NCBI RefSeq assembly: GCF_028453695.1
Contig: NC_135773.1
Location: 11,780,001 to 11,844,000 of the forward strand
Reading direction: 5' to 3'
DNA: 64,000 nucleotides
Origin: Augochlora pura
Lineage: Eukaryota; Arthropoda; Insecta; Hymenoptera; Halictidae
Shown here: positions 1 to 14,100 of the stretch, piece by piece
Numbering within the stretch: the first letter of the stretch is position 1
Layout of the letters: every line of letters starts with the position of its first letter
Program-made: the position numbers and the translations under genes
The notes under the pieces: generated by a model
Database searches by the model: none
What the model was told of the DNA's origin: nothing
What the model saw: only the letters and a program-made list of their open reading frames with translations

Positions 1-1020
1 GAGAGAGAGAGACGAAGAAAAAGGACGAAAATGAGCGGATTCAGAGAGAGGAAGAGCGAGCGAGAGGAAGAAGGAAGACTGGAATGGAAAAGAGGGAGAA
101 AGGAAGAGAAAGAATGAGCCTGGGTAAGACGGTAGCCCGGTGATTTGTATAGGGCCTCTCGTATTCCACCTCCCGCCCAAGCGTCTCCGCCGCACGGCGA
201 CTCGGGACCCAGGAATGTGGAAGGAGGACTTTGAGGACAGGCATCGTCGACCTGCGGGACGGAGGCAGCGAGTGGAAGCGGGCCCTGGTGGAGGGGCAAG
301 GGCCCCGAGACCGAGGGATTCAGTGGCGGAAGGGCAGAGGACGGACGCCAAGGCAGGAAGGGAGAGGAGAAGGATGGGATGAGAAGGGAGGGGGAACGGC
401 GAGCAGAGAATGGGCCTTAGCAGGTCCAGTGGATATATACCTCGATGAAGCTAAGGCTGCGTCACAACAGGGCTTCAACGTCCTTCCTTCCCCTCCATTA
501 TACATGCCGATCTTTCTCCTTCGGCTTTCGGTCTTCTCGTAAGCAACACACCTCCTGCACCAATTGCCGAACGTCAGTCGAGCCGTTTGCAAAAGGAATT
601 TCTGCGTCCTTTTTTCTCCCTTTTCTTTTCTTATCGTCGGGCCCGGTCGTGTTTCTCTCATTTCGTAGCGCACGGTTTTTCTCCACCTGTCCCTCTCTAT
701 CTACTCCCCACCCTCCACCTCACTGGGAGCCCAGCGATCCGATCAGAGCTCCCGATCGATTCATGAGAGAAAATTCCTTCGTAGAAGCTAAAGTCCTCGT
801 TTTGCTCTTGTCGTCCTTCCTCTCGACCTTCTTTTTGGACGATATTTTCCGTCTTCGTCGGTCCCTTCTCTCTCGCCTCTCTTGTTCGCGAACTTCAACG
901 TCCACCCTCCTCATACCTCCACGCCCTTCCCTCGCCGCCAACTCCTTGGTCCTCTTCAGCCCGTTCGTTCGTTCGTCTTTCTCTCCCTCTCTTTCTCTCG
1001 CTCTTTCTCTTTCCTGTCGG

Positions 1021-1021
1021 C

Positions 1022-1054
<33 letters not shown>

Positions 1055-1056
1055 GC
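1021..1056. repeat. CT/GA microsatellite
   Basis: A nearly pure CT dinucleotide tract on the plus strand, within a longer pyrimidine-rich stretch from about 960. It creates Ser/Leu-rich and Arg/Glu-rich open frames on opposite strands that should not be read as genes. Confidence 0.9.
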
Positions 1057-3376
1057 CCCGGCTCTTCCTTTCCGACCCTCGTGGTCGTAACAACGGGGAC
1101 ACGTGTCCACGAAGCGAGGCTTCTCACATGAATGGGTCATTCATAAGGTGTAATGGCGTTTTATAAATTAAAACGCGTCGTCGTTTGATTTATATTACGC
1201 GAACGCTAATGAAGCCCCGTGCATGTCGAGGCGGCAGCACATCCTGCCGTCGGTGAGGGACTGCGGGGCAGGAGGGGGAGAGGGAAGGCTGCCCGACGGC
1301 CGGGGGAGACCATGGAGTTCAGAGAGGGCGACGAAGAAGGGGACGAAGAAGGAACGCGCATCCAGGAAGGAATGTTGGGCAGGCAGTTTCTGGGTTCGCG
1401 TCTCCGATGTATTAGCAGTTCTCTGCTCGACTGGCCCTTTCTTCTATCAATTGGTGAACTTGCCCTTTATTAGCCTTGGCACCGTTCACCCCTTCCAAGC
1501 AACGTCCTTCTCTCCTTTGCGAGCGAGAACGTCCCTGGATGTCGAAGATGATTGCACGAATTGTACCCCGTCTAGTTTAAATTACTGTAGCAGCAAAAAA
1601 TGTACTCTTGGACAAAGAGATACCAAGTCATTAGCGCTGTACGGGGTGTTTTACCAAAAAGCGGGCCACTGAATAGTCTTTTCTCTGCTGCACAGAATAA
1701 CTGTCACATATATATATCGTTCAGCTACGTAACAATTTTCATACATCGGTGTGACAATAAATTAACAGTACATTCTCTCAAGTCGTCCCTCAGCTTGGTA
1801 ATAAAAATGGACAATTTGAAAAGAGGGGATACGATTATTATAATCGAATGTTTGTATCTCTTCTTTCCAAGTTGTCCACTTTTGTTTCAAACCCGAGGGA
1901 CGATTTGGGAGAATTTGCTGTACCATCGAAGCTTGAAATTTAAATGAACGACTAAAGCAAGGGTGTCGATGAAAGCTGAAGTTACGGGGTGAAACCGAAG
2001 CAATCTATGCCGCTCTGCTATACGAGCGCGCAGGCCCGGTTTCGCCGAAAACGACCCAACGAACGTTCTCACTTTCCGACGTTGCACCGGCGTGTTTTGT
2101 TCCTCGGAATAATTTGATCGGGATGAAATATGCGATGAGCTCCAGATAGTGGCCTGCGGTGGAGGAGTGGCGCGCTCGCTGGTGGCGCTGCTGATGCACA
2201 CCGCGTTCTTTCTTGGTAGTGATACTGCTAGTGGAAGCCACATTTTATCCCCCTTCGGCCCGTTCAACGGAACTCCATCTGTCTTCCGTAAGGGAACGCG
2301 GGGCCCACTTCGTTACTGGCCACGAGCGTGTAATAACACTCCGGAAAGCGCTCGACGTGATTTCGGCGCGTAACGCGGATCCAAGGCCCGCGTCGGTGAA
2401 TCATCCTTTTTGCCTGGGATCCGCAATGTTTCTACTCCAGAGATACCAACCGTCTTCACAGGCTCGCTAACGGAGATGGACAGTACTCGAGCAAATAAGT
2501 ATCCGTACGATAGTATCTGTTGAATCGCTTTGAACTCGTTTAGTTCTTTATACAAGCAGCATGCTCGCTTCTATATCTTTTATTAGCTAGCTTTAAAATT
2601 ATTCGATAACGTACCGCCTTCCTAACTATATCAATCAGCTAAAAGAATGTCTCTAAAACCTGCTTATTCGAATACGTTTCAATAATTTCAACAATATTAC
2701 CAATTTTATCCGAGGATTCGGAGATATACACGGAAAGAATGAAATCATAAGATTCTGCCAAAGTAAATCGCTTTTGTCGCCGGAGGAAAGAAATTAGTTC
2801 CTTGAAAATAGGGAAAAAGTCGGACATCTCGTCGACGCAGCTACGATTACTCGCGATATCTTTCAGCCGACGTCCATTTCGCGACCGAGATGCCGGATAC
2901 GCGCAAAAACCAGAAGCTGAAATTTCTGGAGAACGAACGCCCGTCCCGGGAAGTCGACTGAAAGGTTTCGCTAAGATGTACACCGTAACTCGCACCTAGT
3001 GTCATTTCAGAAGCGATTTCCACACCCGGACGGTCCTCTGGCAAAGTCCTTCGTGGCGTGTCGTTTTCTCAAAGAAGACACCGGGTTTCTTATCCTCCTC
3101 TCTCGTTGCTGGCAAAACTGGCGGCGAAGTCGGGCCGCTCACGTAAAAGATAGCAAGTGCAAAAGGCAAAGGAGACCGGGACCCTCTCTCAGCAATCAAG
3201 GGTGATTACGGGTGTAATTACCGTTACGGCGCATTGCTGCGCCACGGGTCGGGAGAGGGAACATTGTTTCTTTCTGGGAAACCGGCGGGTTTATGGGGAT
3301 CGTTCCTTCGCGGTTTTTTCATCCGGTAAAGCGCGAATCCCTGCCACGGACGAACGGTCTCTCTCCCTCTGCCTCT

Positions 3377-3406
3377 CTCCTCCTCCTCCTCCTCCTCCTC
3401 CTCCTC
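3377..3406. repeat. TCC trinucleotide repeat
   Basis: About ten tandem TCC units. They explain the poly-Pro, poly-Leu and poly-Glu runs in the short open frames on both strands here. Confidence 0.9.
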
Positions 3407-4684
3407 ACTCCCCCCGTCCCTCAGCCTCATTCGTTACCAGATTCCTGCCATTTCTCGTTGAAACGCTCGTCGCCACCCCTTTTTTCTCTTCATTTTCGCG
3501 TTCGCCGGTCATAAGGCAAAGCCGCGCGAGTTTTGCGCTACAAATCGTTTCGACTCCAAGAAGAAACACTCTTTCCCGTGAAGCACGATCTGAAAAATAC
3601 TACTGTGACAGCCACTGCGGGGCCCCTTCTTGTTTAGAATGCGAGCGGCTCGTCGTTGGCAAAATCGCGATCAGAGAGCCACATACCTGAGGGCTTAGGC
3701 GCATTACGCATTTGCTGCGTGCTTCATTTGAGCACCGTTGTTTCAGCTTTTAATAAAACGCAGGGCAACCGTCATCCTAAACTACCATTTCGGGCATAAT
3801 TAACTTTACATTCGTGGAATAAGGTATACTAAATTTTTTAATTGAAAAACAGCAATATAAAAGAATAGTAAAAGATAAATAATATATAAAAAAAAAATGT
3901 AATAGTAACGCATAGTAACCGGCTTTGACAAAGAACGATAACCGACGTCCACGTCTGTTAGATCCCGTCCGATAATCTGAATTCCTTAATGATTTTAGTA
4001 TACCACGTGCGGCATTCCCTCCGTGTCGGCCTTATTCCATCGTCATTGTTGACGTGCTCGTAAAATGGTAAGAACGCGGTCTAGGCTGATTTCTGGGCGT
4101 GGTGATCAACAAAACGAAAGAAAGGTTGGAGGGAGAGCGGCGGCGGACGAAGGGGGAAATGCGCGGAGAAATAGGAAAGGAGAAAAAGCAACGGAAGAAC
4201 CGTAGACCGAGAGCAAAAGATAGAACGCGAGGGAGAGGAGGAACGAGAGAAAGTGAGAGAGGTGGAGGGAGAAAGGAAAGGGTAGGAATGGTTTGAAGAC
4301 GGACAAAAAGGAGGAGACGAGCGAAAAGACCGAGAGGAAGAGAGACGGGGCGACGTAAGATCTTGCTCTTCGTCCGTGACTGGAGGGAATCTCTAGTGGG
4401 ATAAGATGGACCCCATGGGCCTCGATGGTTGGTTACACGAGGGCCAGGGTTAGCCCTCGGGCAACATTCCCCGGTAATGGTCGGGTTATACCTCGGGTAA
4501 CACAGGTGCCCTCGGCTATACGAGCGGAAAGATCGCAACGAAAGAAGAACTCTCGGCTGACTTACGACTTTCTCGATCAGTGGCGAGGATCTATCTCTCG
4601 GGTTCGATTGCGAGCGCAGCTCCGGCTCGGCTCGGCTCGAAGCGACGCGGCGAAGAGGATCGCAAAATCGGCGGCTCGGCAGCT

Positions 4685-4703
4685 CGGCGGCGGCGGCGGC
4701 GGG
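4685..4703. repeat. CGG trinucleotide repeat in a GC-rich patch
   Basis: About six tandem CGG units inside the most CpG-rich part of the window (about 4600-4800). This would fit a promoter-proximal or 5' UTR region, but no transcript start can be shown from sequence alone. Confidence 0.75.
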
Positions 4704-5291
4704 GCGCGTTACCCGAGAGACCGAACAAGTGAAACAATCGCCGACTACCTTCGAGCAAGGACACCCGAGAGACGCGCCTCGCCGAGCGAGCGCCTGTAAT
4801 AATTTCGCGGAGCGAGCGGGAAGAGAGACGGGAGGAGAAAAGAAGCGAGGAGCGTACACACTCTGGTCGGTCGCGGTGGTTTAATATTTTTCATCCTTGG
4901 GGATAGTTGAACGGCAGGACGATGATTCGAGGCGCATTTTTCATGGAGTTTCGGCCAGCCACAATGCCCTCGGAACTTTTCTTTTTAATGACGCTGCTGC
5001 TGCTGACTCTCGCCGGCCCGCAAGAAATACGATGTTCTGACCTTCTTAGGTCGCCACCCCCAACCTTCTTCTCCCGTCTGGCTTTAACCTTCCTGTTCTT
5101 CTTCTCCTTCGCTTCGCTGTTTCTTCCCTTCTCGACCTTCTCCTCTTCTTCGTTTTTCGCTTCCCCTCGCTTCCTCCACCGGTGACTCCCACTCCCCGAG
5201 CTTCGTCGCTCTGTCTTTGCCTCCCTACCTTCTCTTGGCTCGCGTCCGAAGGGAAGGAAGAAGGCGCAGCAGAAAGGAAACTCGAAGAGCC

Positions 5292-5330
5292 CCGGCCGGG
5301 CCGGGCCGGGCCGGGTCGGGCCGGGCCGGA
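5292..5330. repeat. CCGGG pentamer tandem array
   Basis: Seven to eight tandem copies of CCGGG, with one CCGGG to TCGGG change. This is a very GC-rich minisatellite within a generally GC-rich region. Confidence 0.85.
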
Positions 5331-8196
5331 CCGAGGAGCCGGGTCTGGCTCTGGGGCCTCCTCACAACGGAGAGTGCATTACATCCCCCCGGCTCCTTCT
5401 TCTTCTTTCATCCTTGGCCGGCTCCACCGCGGAATGTGGCTCGATCCGCTCCTTCGTGTCTGAAAGGCAGCATGCCACACGTGGCACCGGACGTCGACGA
5501 GGTGGACGGGCTCTCTCGGTGTATCTCGGGCAAATCGAAATATGCTAAATACAGGGTGTCCGGGAATCCTCGACTCTTCTACTTGCGCCTCGCGGAACAG
5601 AGACAGGCGTCCGAGGCTCCGGGAGCCCGGGACCCGAACAACGAAAGATGGAACGAGACGAGGAGTGGAGGCTCGAGAAATCGAAAAGAAAGAGAGAAAG
5701 GTATCGGTAGCGGGGGACGAGGGGGCGAGGGGCGAGGGGACAGGAGACTTCTCGAACCAGAGAGAGAGTCGCGAAGAATCGAGGCGCGGCTGTTCGAACA
5801 CGAACGACACTACCCGGACCGGCTTCACGACGTGCAGTTTTATTGAGGAGCAGATGTTTGAAACGTAACCCATAATGATTCCGCCACTGTCTATATGTAT
5901 ATGCCGACGCGCATGGGCCGCACTGGTGTGCGGGCATATAGATGGCGAATATAATATGAATGAGTATTATATGCAGCCAAAGTTTCCGGAAGCGCGCGTC
6001 GATGAGGCGGGAAATAGGCAATTCTGCCTCAGCATGCAACTTTATCGCACGTCAAACATTATCGAAGGATCGCAAGCGCTCGATCACACAGGAGGTACTA
6101 CAACTCAAAGCAGCACGCATGTCTCGCGATTCTGCACATCTTTACGCGTATACTCATTTTCAGAAATCACTCGTAGCAGTTAACCTTTGCCACTAATTGA
6201 ACGACCTTGCCCAGTAAAAAGCAAGTCATAATGCCATTCATTTTTATCGACATAAAAGTTCTCCATTACTTTACGAATCTGAACATGTAACGAGGATATA
6301 AAGACGCGGAGTCCACTAATAATCCATAATACTAATCCGTATGCAGTTACAGCGGTGCAGAAAAATTTTAAGCGGCTTTAGATAAATAGAAGCACTCGCC
6401 TTTGGCCGAGTCGCCTCTTCCTACGTATCCTTGATACGTATATGGAACAGTCGGGAACGCAGTCTCTCGCACGGTTTATGGTTTTGCCGATGAAAGAGCC
6501 ACAGGATAACATATTTTATTGCGGTCTCACCGATAATGGTGCTCCGAGGATCTAAACGGAGCGCGAGCGGTTTCGGTCACTGACATCCGCAGCAACCTTT
6601 ACGGATCACGTCGGGGCTTTATGCGTTCCGTGAAAACACTTTCGTGACGCTTCTGTGAAACGACCAACCAACCATCCGTTGTCTACTTCAAGTAGTTGAT
6701 AATACAATGATTTTGACCAAAAAACAGAACGATCTTCTCCAGATCGATTCGAAGGACTCGAGTTTTTTTAAGATATTAAATTCTTGGTCCAATCGCAATT
6801 TTTACAACACTATTAGGTTGTGTAATAATTAGCCCGTTCGCGGATCTCTGACACTTGGGACAAGACAAGGAAAATTACATGAATTCAAAGCGATTCAGAT
6901 AAATTTTGCGATATGACTTGTCCGTGTTATTTCTAAGCAACTTAGATTACGTGAAAGCTGGAAGTATCTGTTACAGGACGAGGTAGATTAGATTGCAATA
7001 GAATAACCAGACCATTTCGAAAAATTAAAAGGAATCGGCGTTTGACTCCACGGCGTTTACAAGATTTAAAAGGAGAAGTTGCGATTGATTTTAAAATACG
7101 TCCCAACTATTAGCTTAAATGGAAACTGGAAGTGTCTACGTTGTCTAAACGGGGTAGATTAGACTGGCATTATATAAAAAGTCTGTTCACGTCGACGACT
7201 GCGCGGTACTATATTTTCTTGCAAAAAAGATCGCGAACGGACTTCTTATGCAATCTAACATTTCCGCAGTTCCACTTTGTCCAGATTCTCGAAATGGCTC
7301 GACTCGTGCGATCCACTTTTAGAGATGCGACTGCGATGTTAGAAGAGCGCGCGTAGACAGTTTTGACTGGCGCGGCACGCATCTAGCTTATGAGATCGCC
7401 AAGTGCGAAAGGGTGGGTCCCCGGTTCCAACTTCTTCGAGATCAAGTTCCAGTTCGGAAAGCGCGTCGCGTTGTCGCGCCATGAGGGTCTCGGACCCCGA
7501 GTGTCTGGCCCCATGTGGGCAGGACAGGTTTGGGGGCCTTCTCATTCACGAACATCTCCTCGCCGACAAGCTCTTTCATTGTTTCGCTCGTTTAGGGGTA
7601 TCGGCATTTCGGGCCATCAGCCGTGCAAAAAGTCGAGCGAGGAGAATGGGTCCCCGAGCTCCACGCAGCGACCATATCGGGGCACCGTGGACGCGTACGT
7701 GCGGGCCCTTGTACGGGCCCATTTGGCCCGGCCGTGTGGAGGACCCCCGAAACCTCTCGCGGACTGCGCCGGTTCCGAGCGGGCTTGTATTTGCTCCGCG
7801 ATTATAATAAAGGAACACCGTCGCGGCCGATAAAATTAATTTGTCAGTCGACCGGGACGACCGGAAACGCTCGTTCCCCGAAACCGTATCCTTCACGGAG
7901 ATTAATCCTCGAAGGACGCTCGGAAGACTCGAAAGAATTTCTCCTTGGATCGTACGCGCATCGTCCCGATCCAACCCCGGAGACTCGGCATCTCGTTTTT
8001 TTTTTTTCACTCCTCCAGATACGCTTCTATTTCGTGAATTCGGCCAACGTTGGCCGACTGATAGTTCTTGATTTTTAACCGCGAAAGTTCGAACCAATGC
8101 TTCGAGTTCGTTCGATTTAGAAGAAAATATTGCCCGGACGCGTAGCCTTACGAAATCGAAGAAGTTATGCTAACTACCGTACATTATCTGTTTCAG

Positions 8197-11100
8197 ACGG
8201 CGAGTATCTCTTCGTTGATCCGGAGAATAAGTTAAGCAAGTACGCGCCGAAGAACTGGCGAAGTTCTCACACATACGTAAGTATACGTTCGCAAACACCT
8301 CGCAAACATTGATAATGAAAGTCTTCTAAAGGGAGAAATGCACAGTGAACTTGTTTCGATAACGATCAACCGAAGTGTTTGATTCCAAGACAAATATGTG
8401 AAGCGTTGAAAACGTCTCGGCAAACAGATGGAATTGTTCTAACGTTTGCCATCGCTGCGAGCAGAACTCGCACGTGCAAGAGCTTAATGCTTCGCGACAG
8501 CGTGACTTCACAGTGAAGTGGTGTGTATACCGTGAAACACGCTATAACTCGATTGACACTTCACTTCGTCCGGCATTATGCACACTCGAGGAATTCGCGG
8601 GTTTAGACGAGTCAGATGGCTGATAGGCTTGTCATCGACTGAATGCGATCCGTCCTTGCAAGTCCATTATGCCCGACGTCTGAAAACGAAGTAGAACGGT
8701 GGAAGCGCCGTTGTAAAATTATACCATTCGATTTACGCGTGTCCATAACATCGTGTTGCATAACGCTCGAGAATCCCGCGGAGCAATGTTAGTTCGTATT
8801 CGTCGATCACATTTTCTTCCGCAAGCGAACGGAATTTCCAGCAACATCTATGCCGACGATTCCTCCATTATCCGAATGACACGTGGAACGTTCTCGAACG
8901 GGTAGAGCTCTCGAACGGTACGTTTCGCCGGGAGGAATCGAGAAAAAGGACGATTCGAGAGCAAAAGAAGGAGGCCTGGCTCTCGGCGAAAAGAGAGAAG
9001 GGTGCGTAGAAGGCCCTCTTCGGTCAAATTAGCATTTCCATCCGCGGGTGCACGATGGCGGCCGTGGTTTTGCCCGGAGGGTAGCGCTAAACGAGCGTAC
9101 AACAGCAGTCCTCTTCAAGACGAGTAGCTTCGCAATATACGCCGGCAACTCGTCGTCGTCACCACAGACACCGATGTTGCTCTTCCTTTTCCTTTCGCGG
9201 GGCTGAACACTCGTACCTAACGTGGTTAACGTTGGACTGCCTTTGTGCAACTGTGGTCCAGGTGGATTATCATGGAACTCTTCAAAAATCCCTTCGAAAT
9301 AAATAAGAAATACGTACATTTAACTCGCAGTATACATAGTTATCGCAAACTCGTAACCAGCTGAGTTATTCGACTCTAATAGAGAGTTAGCTATGGCGCA
9401 AGATAGTTTGCTATGATACGAGATAACTCGTAAGTTTGACGGTGGACGCCCACCACGACGTGTCTGTTAAGGTCCATAGCTAACAAGAAGGCGTCATAGA
9501 ATGTTCAGTGTGTTAAGAAAACTGAGAGGAAAAAGATAACGCTACGTATACGGATCCGGTCAAAATGGTGGGTCGCTAATTGTTCATTTCACGATTATTC
9601 AGATCATAAAGATACATGTATAAGTTATGTATTCAACATATAAATATTACAACATTCGTTCAAAATCAGAACGAATCCCTCATTGTTATCATCATAAACT
9701 TCTACAGTACAGCTGCTTTTAGTGCTTCGTAAATCTAGTGTTAAAATCGATTGCTGCTTCAGTCTGCTTGCATACCACAAATTCTAACAGACTTGCTGGG
9801 CTGACGATTGGGTTTGCAGCCAAGTTGATGAAGCAGATCAAGTCAATCAGGCAGTCGCTATAAAAATTTGTCTTTTCCGTAGAACCGTGGCTGGGAGATG
9901 AAAATAATTGGGCCCATTCTAGATACCGGTATCTCTTGGTCGTAATTTCTATAGCGTCTCGCTACGCCGGCCTCGGCATTGCCATGGAATTTCAACGATT
10001 CCCGGTTCGATGCTTTTCCCGGAGCGGCGTGGCTCGGGAGCCGCAGGAATTTGTCAACTCGGCGGAACGCGTACGATCGGCCGGACACCGGGTCTCGTCC
10101 GCACGAAATTGCGAATGGCGCGGTCCTCCGGAGGGCTCTCGGAGAGCAAGAGAAAAAGAGAGATAGAAAGAGACAGGTGGAGAGTGAGAGGGAGACAGAG
10201 GAGAGAGAGAGAGGGAGAGAGAGAGAGAGAGAGAGCGTGCCGCCCCGTGCGATATCTTCGTATCTGCTCGGAGCGGTGGGACCCCCGGTTTCGCTAATGA
10301 CGGTCCACACCAATAACCAATAAATACTGGCCCGGTAAAACCGGGCTACCGGACTACGTGCTTATCTCGTCGGAACATCGACCGCGAGGATTTTCTGCTG
10401 CGGCGCGAGAGGTCCTCGGCTATTAAAACTGGGCCCCTCCCCTATCGGCGCTTTCTTGCTCCCCACTCTGCCCGACCGTCTCTCTTTCTTCTTTCTCCGG
10501 ACCCCCTTGTAACCCCTGCGACACTCTAACGAGGACCTCAATTGTTCGATTTCGATTTTAACGAGTTTTTGCGAGTTTATAGCGTGCCCCACGAGAATAC
10601 CTTCGCTGTTTAGGCTGTTTCGGCTTTATATTTAGAAATAATTGTTTTAAATTCTCTCCGCTAATTCTCTCGGATTATCCCACGGATTTAAAGATTCGCG
10701 GTTCATTTTTACAGTCATCTATCTGCAAAAAGCTATGAAAACGAGTCGCGCGAGGCTCGAATAAGCATATCTTCTCTTCTCACATCGTTTACTTGTGTTT
10801 ATAAGCTAAGAGACAATTAGAAAGAATTTACCTGGCAAAAACCTGGCGTTCGTAAGAAACCTACTCCGCTAAAGCACTTGAGGGTTATATACGCCTTAGA
10901 GCAGTAACAATTTCTTACGTAGTAGATCTTGTAGCTTTATAGAATTCTTACGGAGACATTTGAAAATGGCATTGCTTTGGAAAGAGCCTTTTCCACTGCT
11001 TTATTTCAGACGTTACACGACGTTCAGGACATCTTTAACCCTTTGCACTCCGAATTTTATTTCAATTTCGTTCCCAGCAGATCCCAACGCTTTTAAGTAT

Positions 11101-14100
11101 TTTATTTGATATTTGGACATGAAATAGTGTCGAGTGGGACTCGACGATGGAGCTCCTGAGATAAAAACGAATGTCGAGTCACACTTGACATAGGAGTGCA
11201 AAGGGTTGAGACGTAAATTTTAGGTTGTATGTTGCTCAGACCTAAACTAGACGTAGAATGGATGTCTTCGAGTATGTTATCTGAACAAACACAATTAATT
11301 ATTCTAGCCACGAAAAAAGTGCGCAAACGAAGCTACAGATTGATATAATAATTCAAGGGTATGACCTGGATTTGATTTCGACAATACGAGCTTGCAGAGG
11401 TCTATTCTTTACCGAAACGTTTGTTCTCTTTTCGTCGAGGCTGCAAGGTTTCGCGAGCGCGCACCACCGCGCGGATCATTAGTAGGCAAGCTTTAACAAC
11501 GAATGTAATCGATCGAGCAGACACGTGGCTTTTTTTCATCCGCCGCGTATCCACCGTGACTGTGGAATGCGACGCGTACGTAGCTCGGCTACCACACGTC
11601 ACACTTTCGATTTCCATCCTGCCGATGACCGCTCTGTCGTATTCTCCGTGCTTTCGCGAGACGTGGCTGATGTCATTCAAAAGTGTCTGTCGACGGTTGG
11701 CACGTCGTCTGTCCCAATGACTCGCTTTGTTAACTGAAAAGATCAGGACTTAGACTTAGTAGAAGTCTTTCGTATTTCAAGGAATGGGAAATTGAGATAG
11801 AAATTGATCAAGGCTGATGGACGTTCATGATTATTTCAGTATTCGAAATCAAGAGATCCGATATGAAACACTACACGGAGATTCTACGCGAGCCCTTTTT
11901 CAATTTAACGAGCCAGCGTTCAAGAATCCAACCATAACAGTGCTACTCGGACAGCTCCAGAGATTTCCAAGTGGTTTCGAGTGGAATCTAGCCCAAATTA
12001 AAGGAAAGCGGTTGGCCCAGGAAGCTCCGCATGTTCGAGATATTCAAGCACCTTCAAGGATTTCTGGACAAGTCGAGAAGAATTCTTCTAATCGCAAGAA
12101 ATTCTACACGAAACAGCCCGGATTTAAAGAACCGGGTTCTCCAAAGTCCTCATGTAATCGGAAGAGTCGTTTTAAGGATTCTCATGGGTGCTCGAATTTC
12201 CACGAGCCTCGAGAAGCGTCGACGGTCTACGAACATTTAAAACATTCGAAGGCTTTACGTCGAGATTCGAAGACTTGCAAAGACACGGCAATGCAACGAA
12301 CACCTTTCTAAGATCTATCTGTCGTTCGAGACACGTCAAAAACGGCTTGCGCAACCTGTTTTGTTCGTTGGCGACCGACTCTGGGTGGCATGCGGTTTCG
12401 ATGGTAGGATCGATTAGACCACCGGAAAAGCGGATCGTGAACAATTACTTGAAATCGGTTGTCCCTCGCCGCGAGATGTCGATCGATCCCGCGGCTCCGT
12501 TATCCACACGTTTGCATATCGGGCGTGGAAAAAGTAGGCGATTGAAATATTGTTCGGAATAACAGGCGCCAATTGAAGTATGGCACCGCTTGCTAATGGA
12601 CGTGATTTATCGGCGCGTGTGCGCGACCAGGACATGCCATGGCAACACCTATAAGTGGGCGATCGCCGTTCTCCCCGACGCGATGCATGGCTCGTCACAA
12701 TGTGGCAACAAGCCAGGCGCCAAGTAACAGCGGCAGTCAACATCAACAACACATTCCTGCAGGGCCACCGACCACCATATTCGTATGTCATCGATTTCAC
12801 GCTGTCTGTTGGTTTGGCGGCCGGCACGGTTCGCGTTGATATGTTGCAACCTTCCACACGCGGGACGACTCATACCGGGCAGAGATTCGTTCACGATGTC
12901 CGGACACCTGACGTGGGCTTTCACAGTTTGTAGCCCGTTGATTTCCCGTCGCTCGTTGTTTGCCGAGAACCGAACGTGTGGCAAGAAACTTTATTTAAAA
13001 CGGTCGTGCAATTACGGAAAACGACCATTCGCCGTGCCGGGGCTTGCTTTTAAGTTAGCTTAGATTTAGCGACTTTCGGTCGACTATAATCTTTGATTCC
13101 ATTCTTTAGGCGTGGGAGGTCGTCGCTCGAAAGGTTACTTATACGCTAAAACTGTCGAGCCTAATTATTTATTATTAATTAATTAATACACCTTTCATTC
13201 TTTATGAGCGAGCCTTTCTAATTTAAAATATAAAATATCTTCGAATTATCTCCGCAGTTTTTGCTTCAATTTATTATTCCCCTAAGAGCAGTTGGCGATA
13301 ATAGTTATCTTGTCACGATTTTGCCTCGCCTTAGCGATTTTCATTTCCGAAGTTTGGACCTTCGCTTGTTCGTCGTCCTTCCACCGTATTTCGAGGGACG
13401 CGAGTCGTCAGAAGCTGCAATTAGAACTCAACCGGTAGAGGGTAAACAGCAACCAGTGGAGCAAAGCTAAATACAGTAACAATAAGCGGTGCCGAGACTT
13501 TTGAGCATCAGTGTATGCAAATACCGACGGTTTGCGGCGGGACTCCCGATTTTAGCAGGGACTGTACCCGCGGGCCATCCAAGAACGTCGGTAGAAGAGA
13601 AGGACACGCCGCGGCGGGAGCGAAAAGATCAGACAAGGAACAGAAGTGAGAAGATGGAGAGGCATACACCGTGCTGGATTAATATTTATGGTTCGTAAAA
13701 TATGCGGATGGACCCGACGGTATAATTTGCTACGATTTGACCGGAGGGTCTAGGTCTAGACGCGAGAGCCAGCCGAGAGAAACCCTTCTCGGTTTAATTT
13801 TCGGCTACCGAATTTGGAGCGGGCCTTCGTTATTGGTGGCTGTGTCTCCCTTTAGCCATGCTGCTCGGCTCCTCCTGGGCCTAACCACCGCGCGGCCCAT
13901 CTCCGTCCTCTGTCCCCTGGGTCGTCTCCATCTATTTCACTTCTTTTTTTTCCCCTCCTGGTGCTTGGTCGCTCGATGATGTATCGACCACGCTACACAG
14001 CCTCGAGAAGCTGCCACTCGTGTCTCCCTTCTCCTTTCTCTCTCTCGCTAGCTGCGAGATCGTATATTGGCCACATCTAATTTCTATTTGCGGAGCCCGC

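Larger units (their letters stand above)
1..8196. other. Upstream region or first intron of expanded, no recognised coding exon
   Basis: This 8.2 kb stretch precedes the first placed exon of the plus-strand expanded gene. It is GC-patchy, with GA/CT microsatellites, a GGC run near 4690, a pentamer array near 5300 and GC-rich stretches at about 4600-5850 and 7380-8000. Many long open frames occur on both strands. They overlap one another, are low in complexity (Arg, Ser, Leu, Pro runs) and show no domain I recognise. The first coding exon of expanded must end in phase 1 before 8197, but I could not find it by eye. The region may hold promoter and 5' UTR exons of expanded. Confidence 0.5.

Noticed and set aside
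445..1131. 228-codon plus-strand frame
   Set aside because: It is dominated by Ser/Leu/Phe runs from a CT-rich tract, has an overlapping Arg/Glu-rich frame on the other strand, and shows no domain.
4032..4859. 275-codon minus-strand frame
   Set aside because: A low-complexity Ser/Pro/Arg sequence in a CpG-rich patch, with long frames on the opposite strand as well. This is the pattern of GC-rich non-coding DNA.
7390..8097. Overlapping long frames on both strands, including one starting MRVSDPECLAP, considered as the missing first exon of expanded
   Set aside because: None resembles the start of FERM lobe F1, and I could not identify a phase-1 donor that would join it to 8197.
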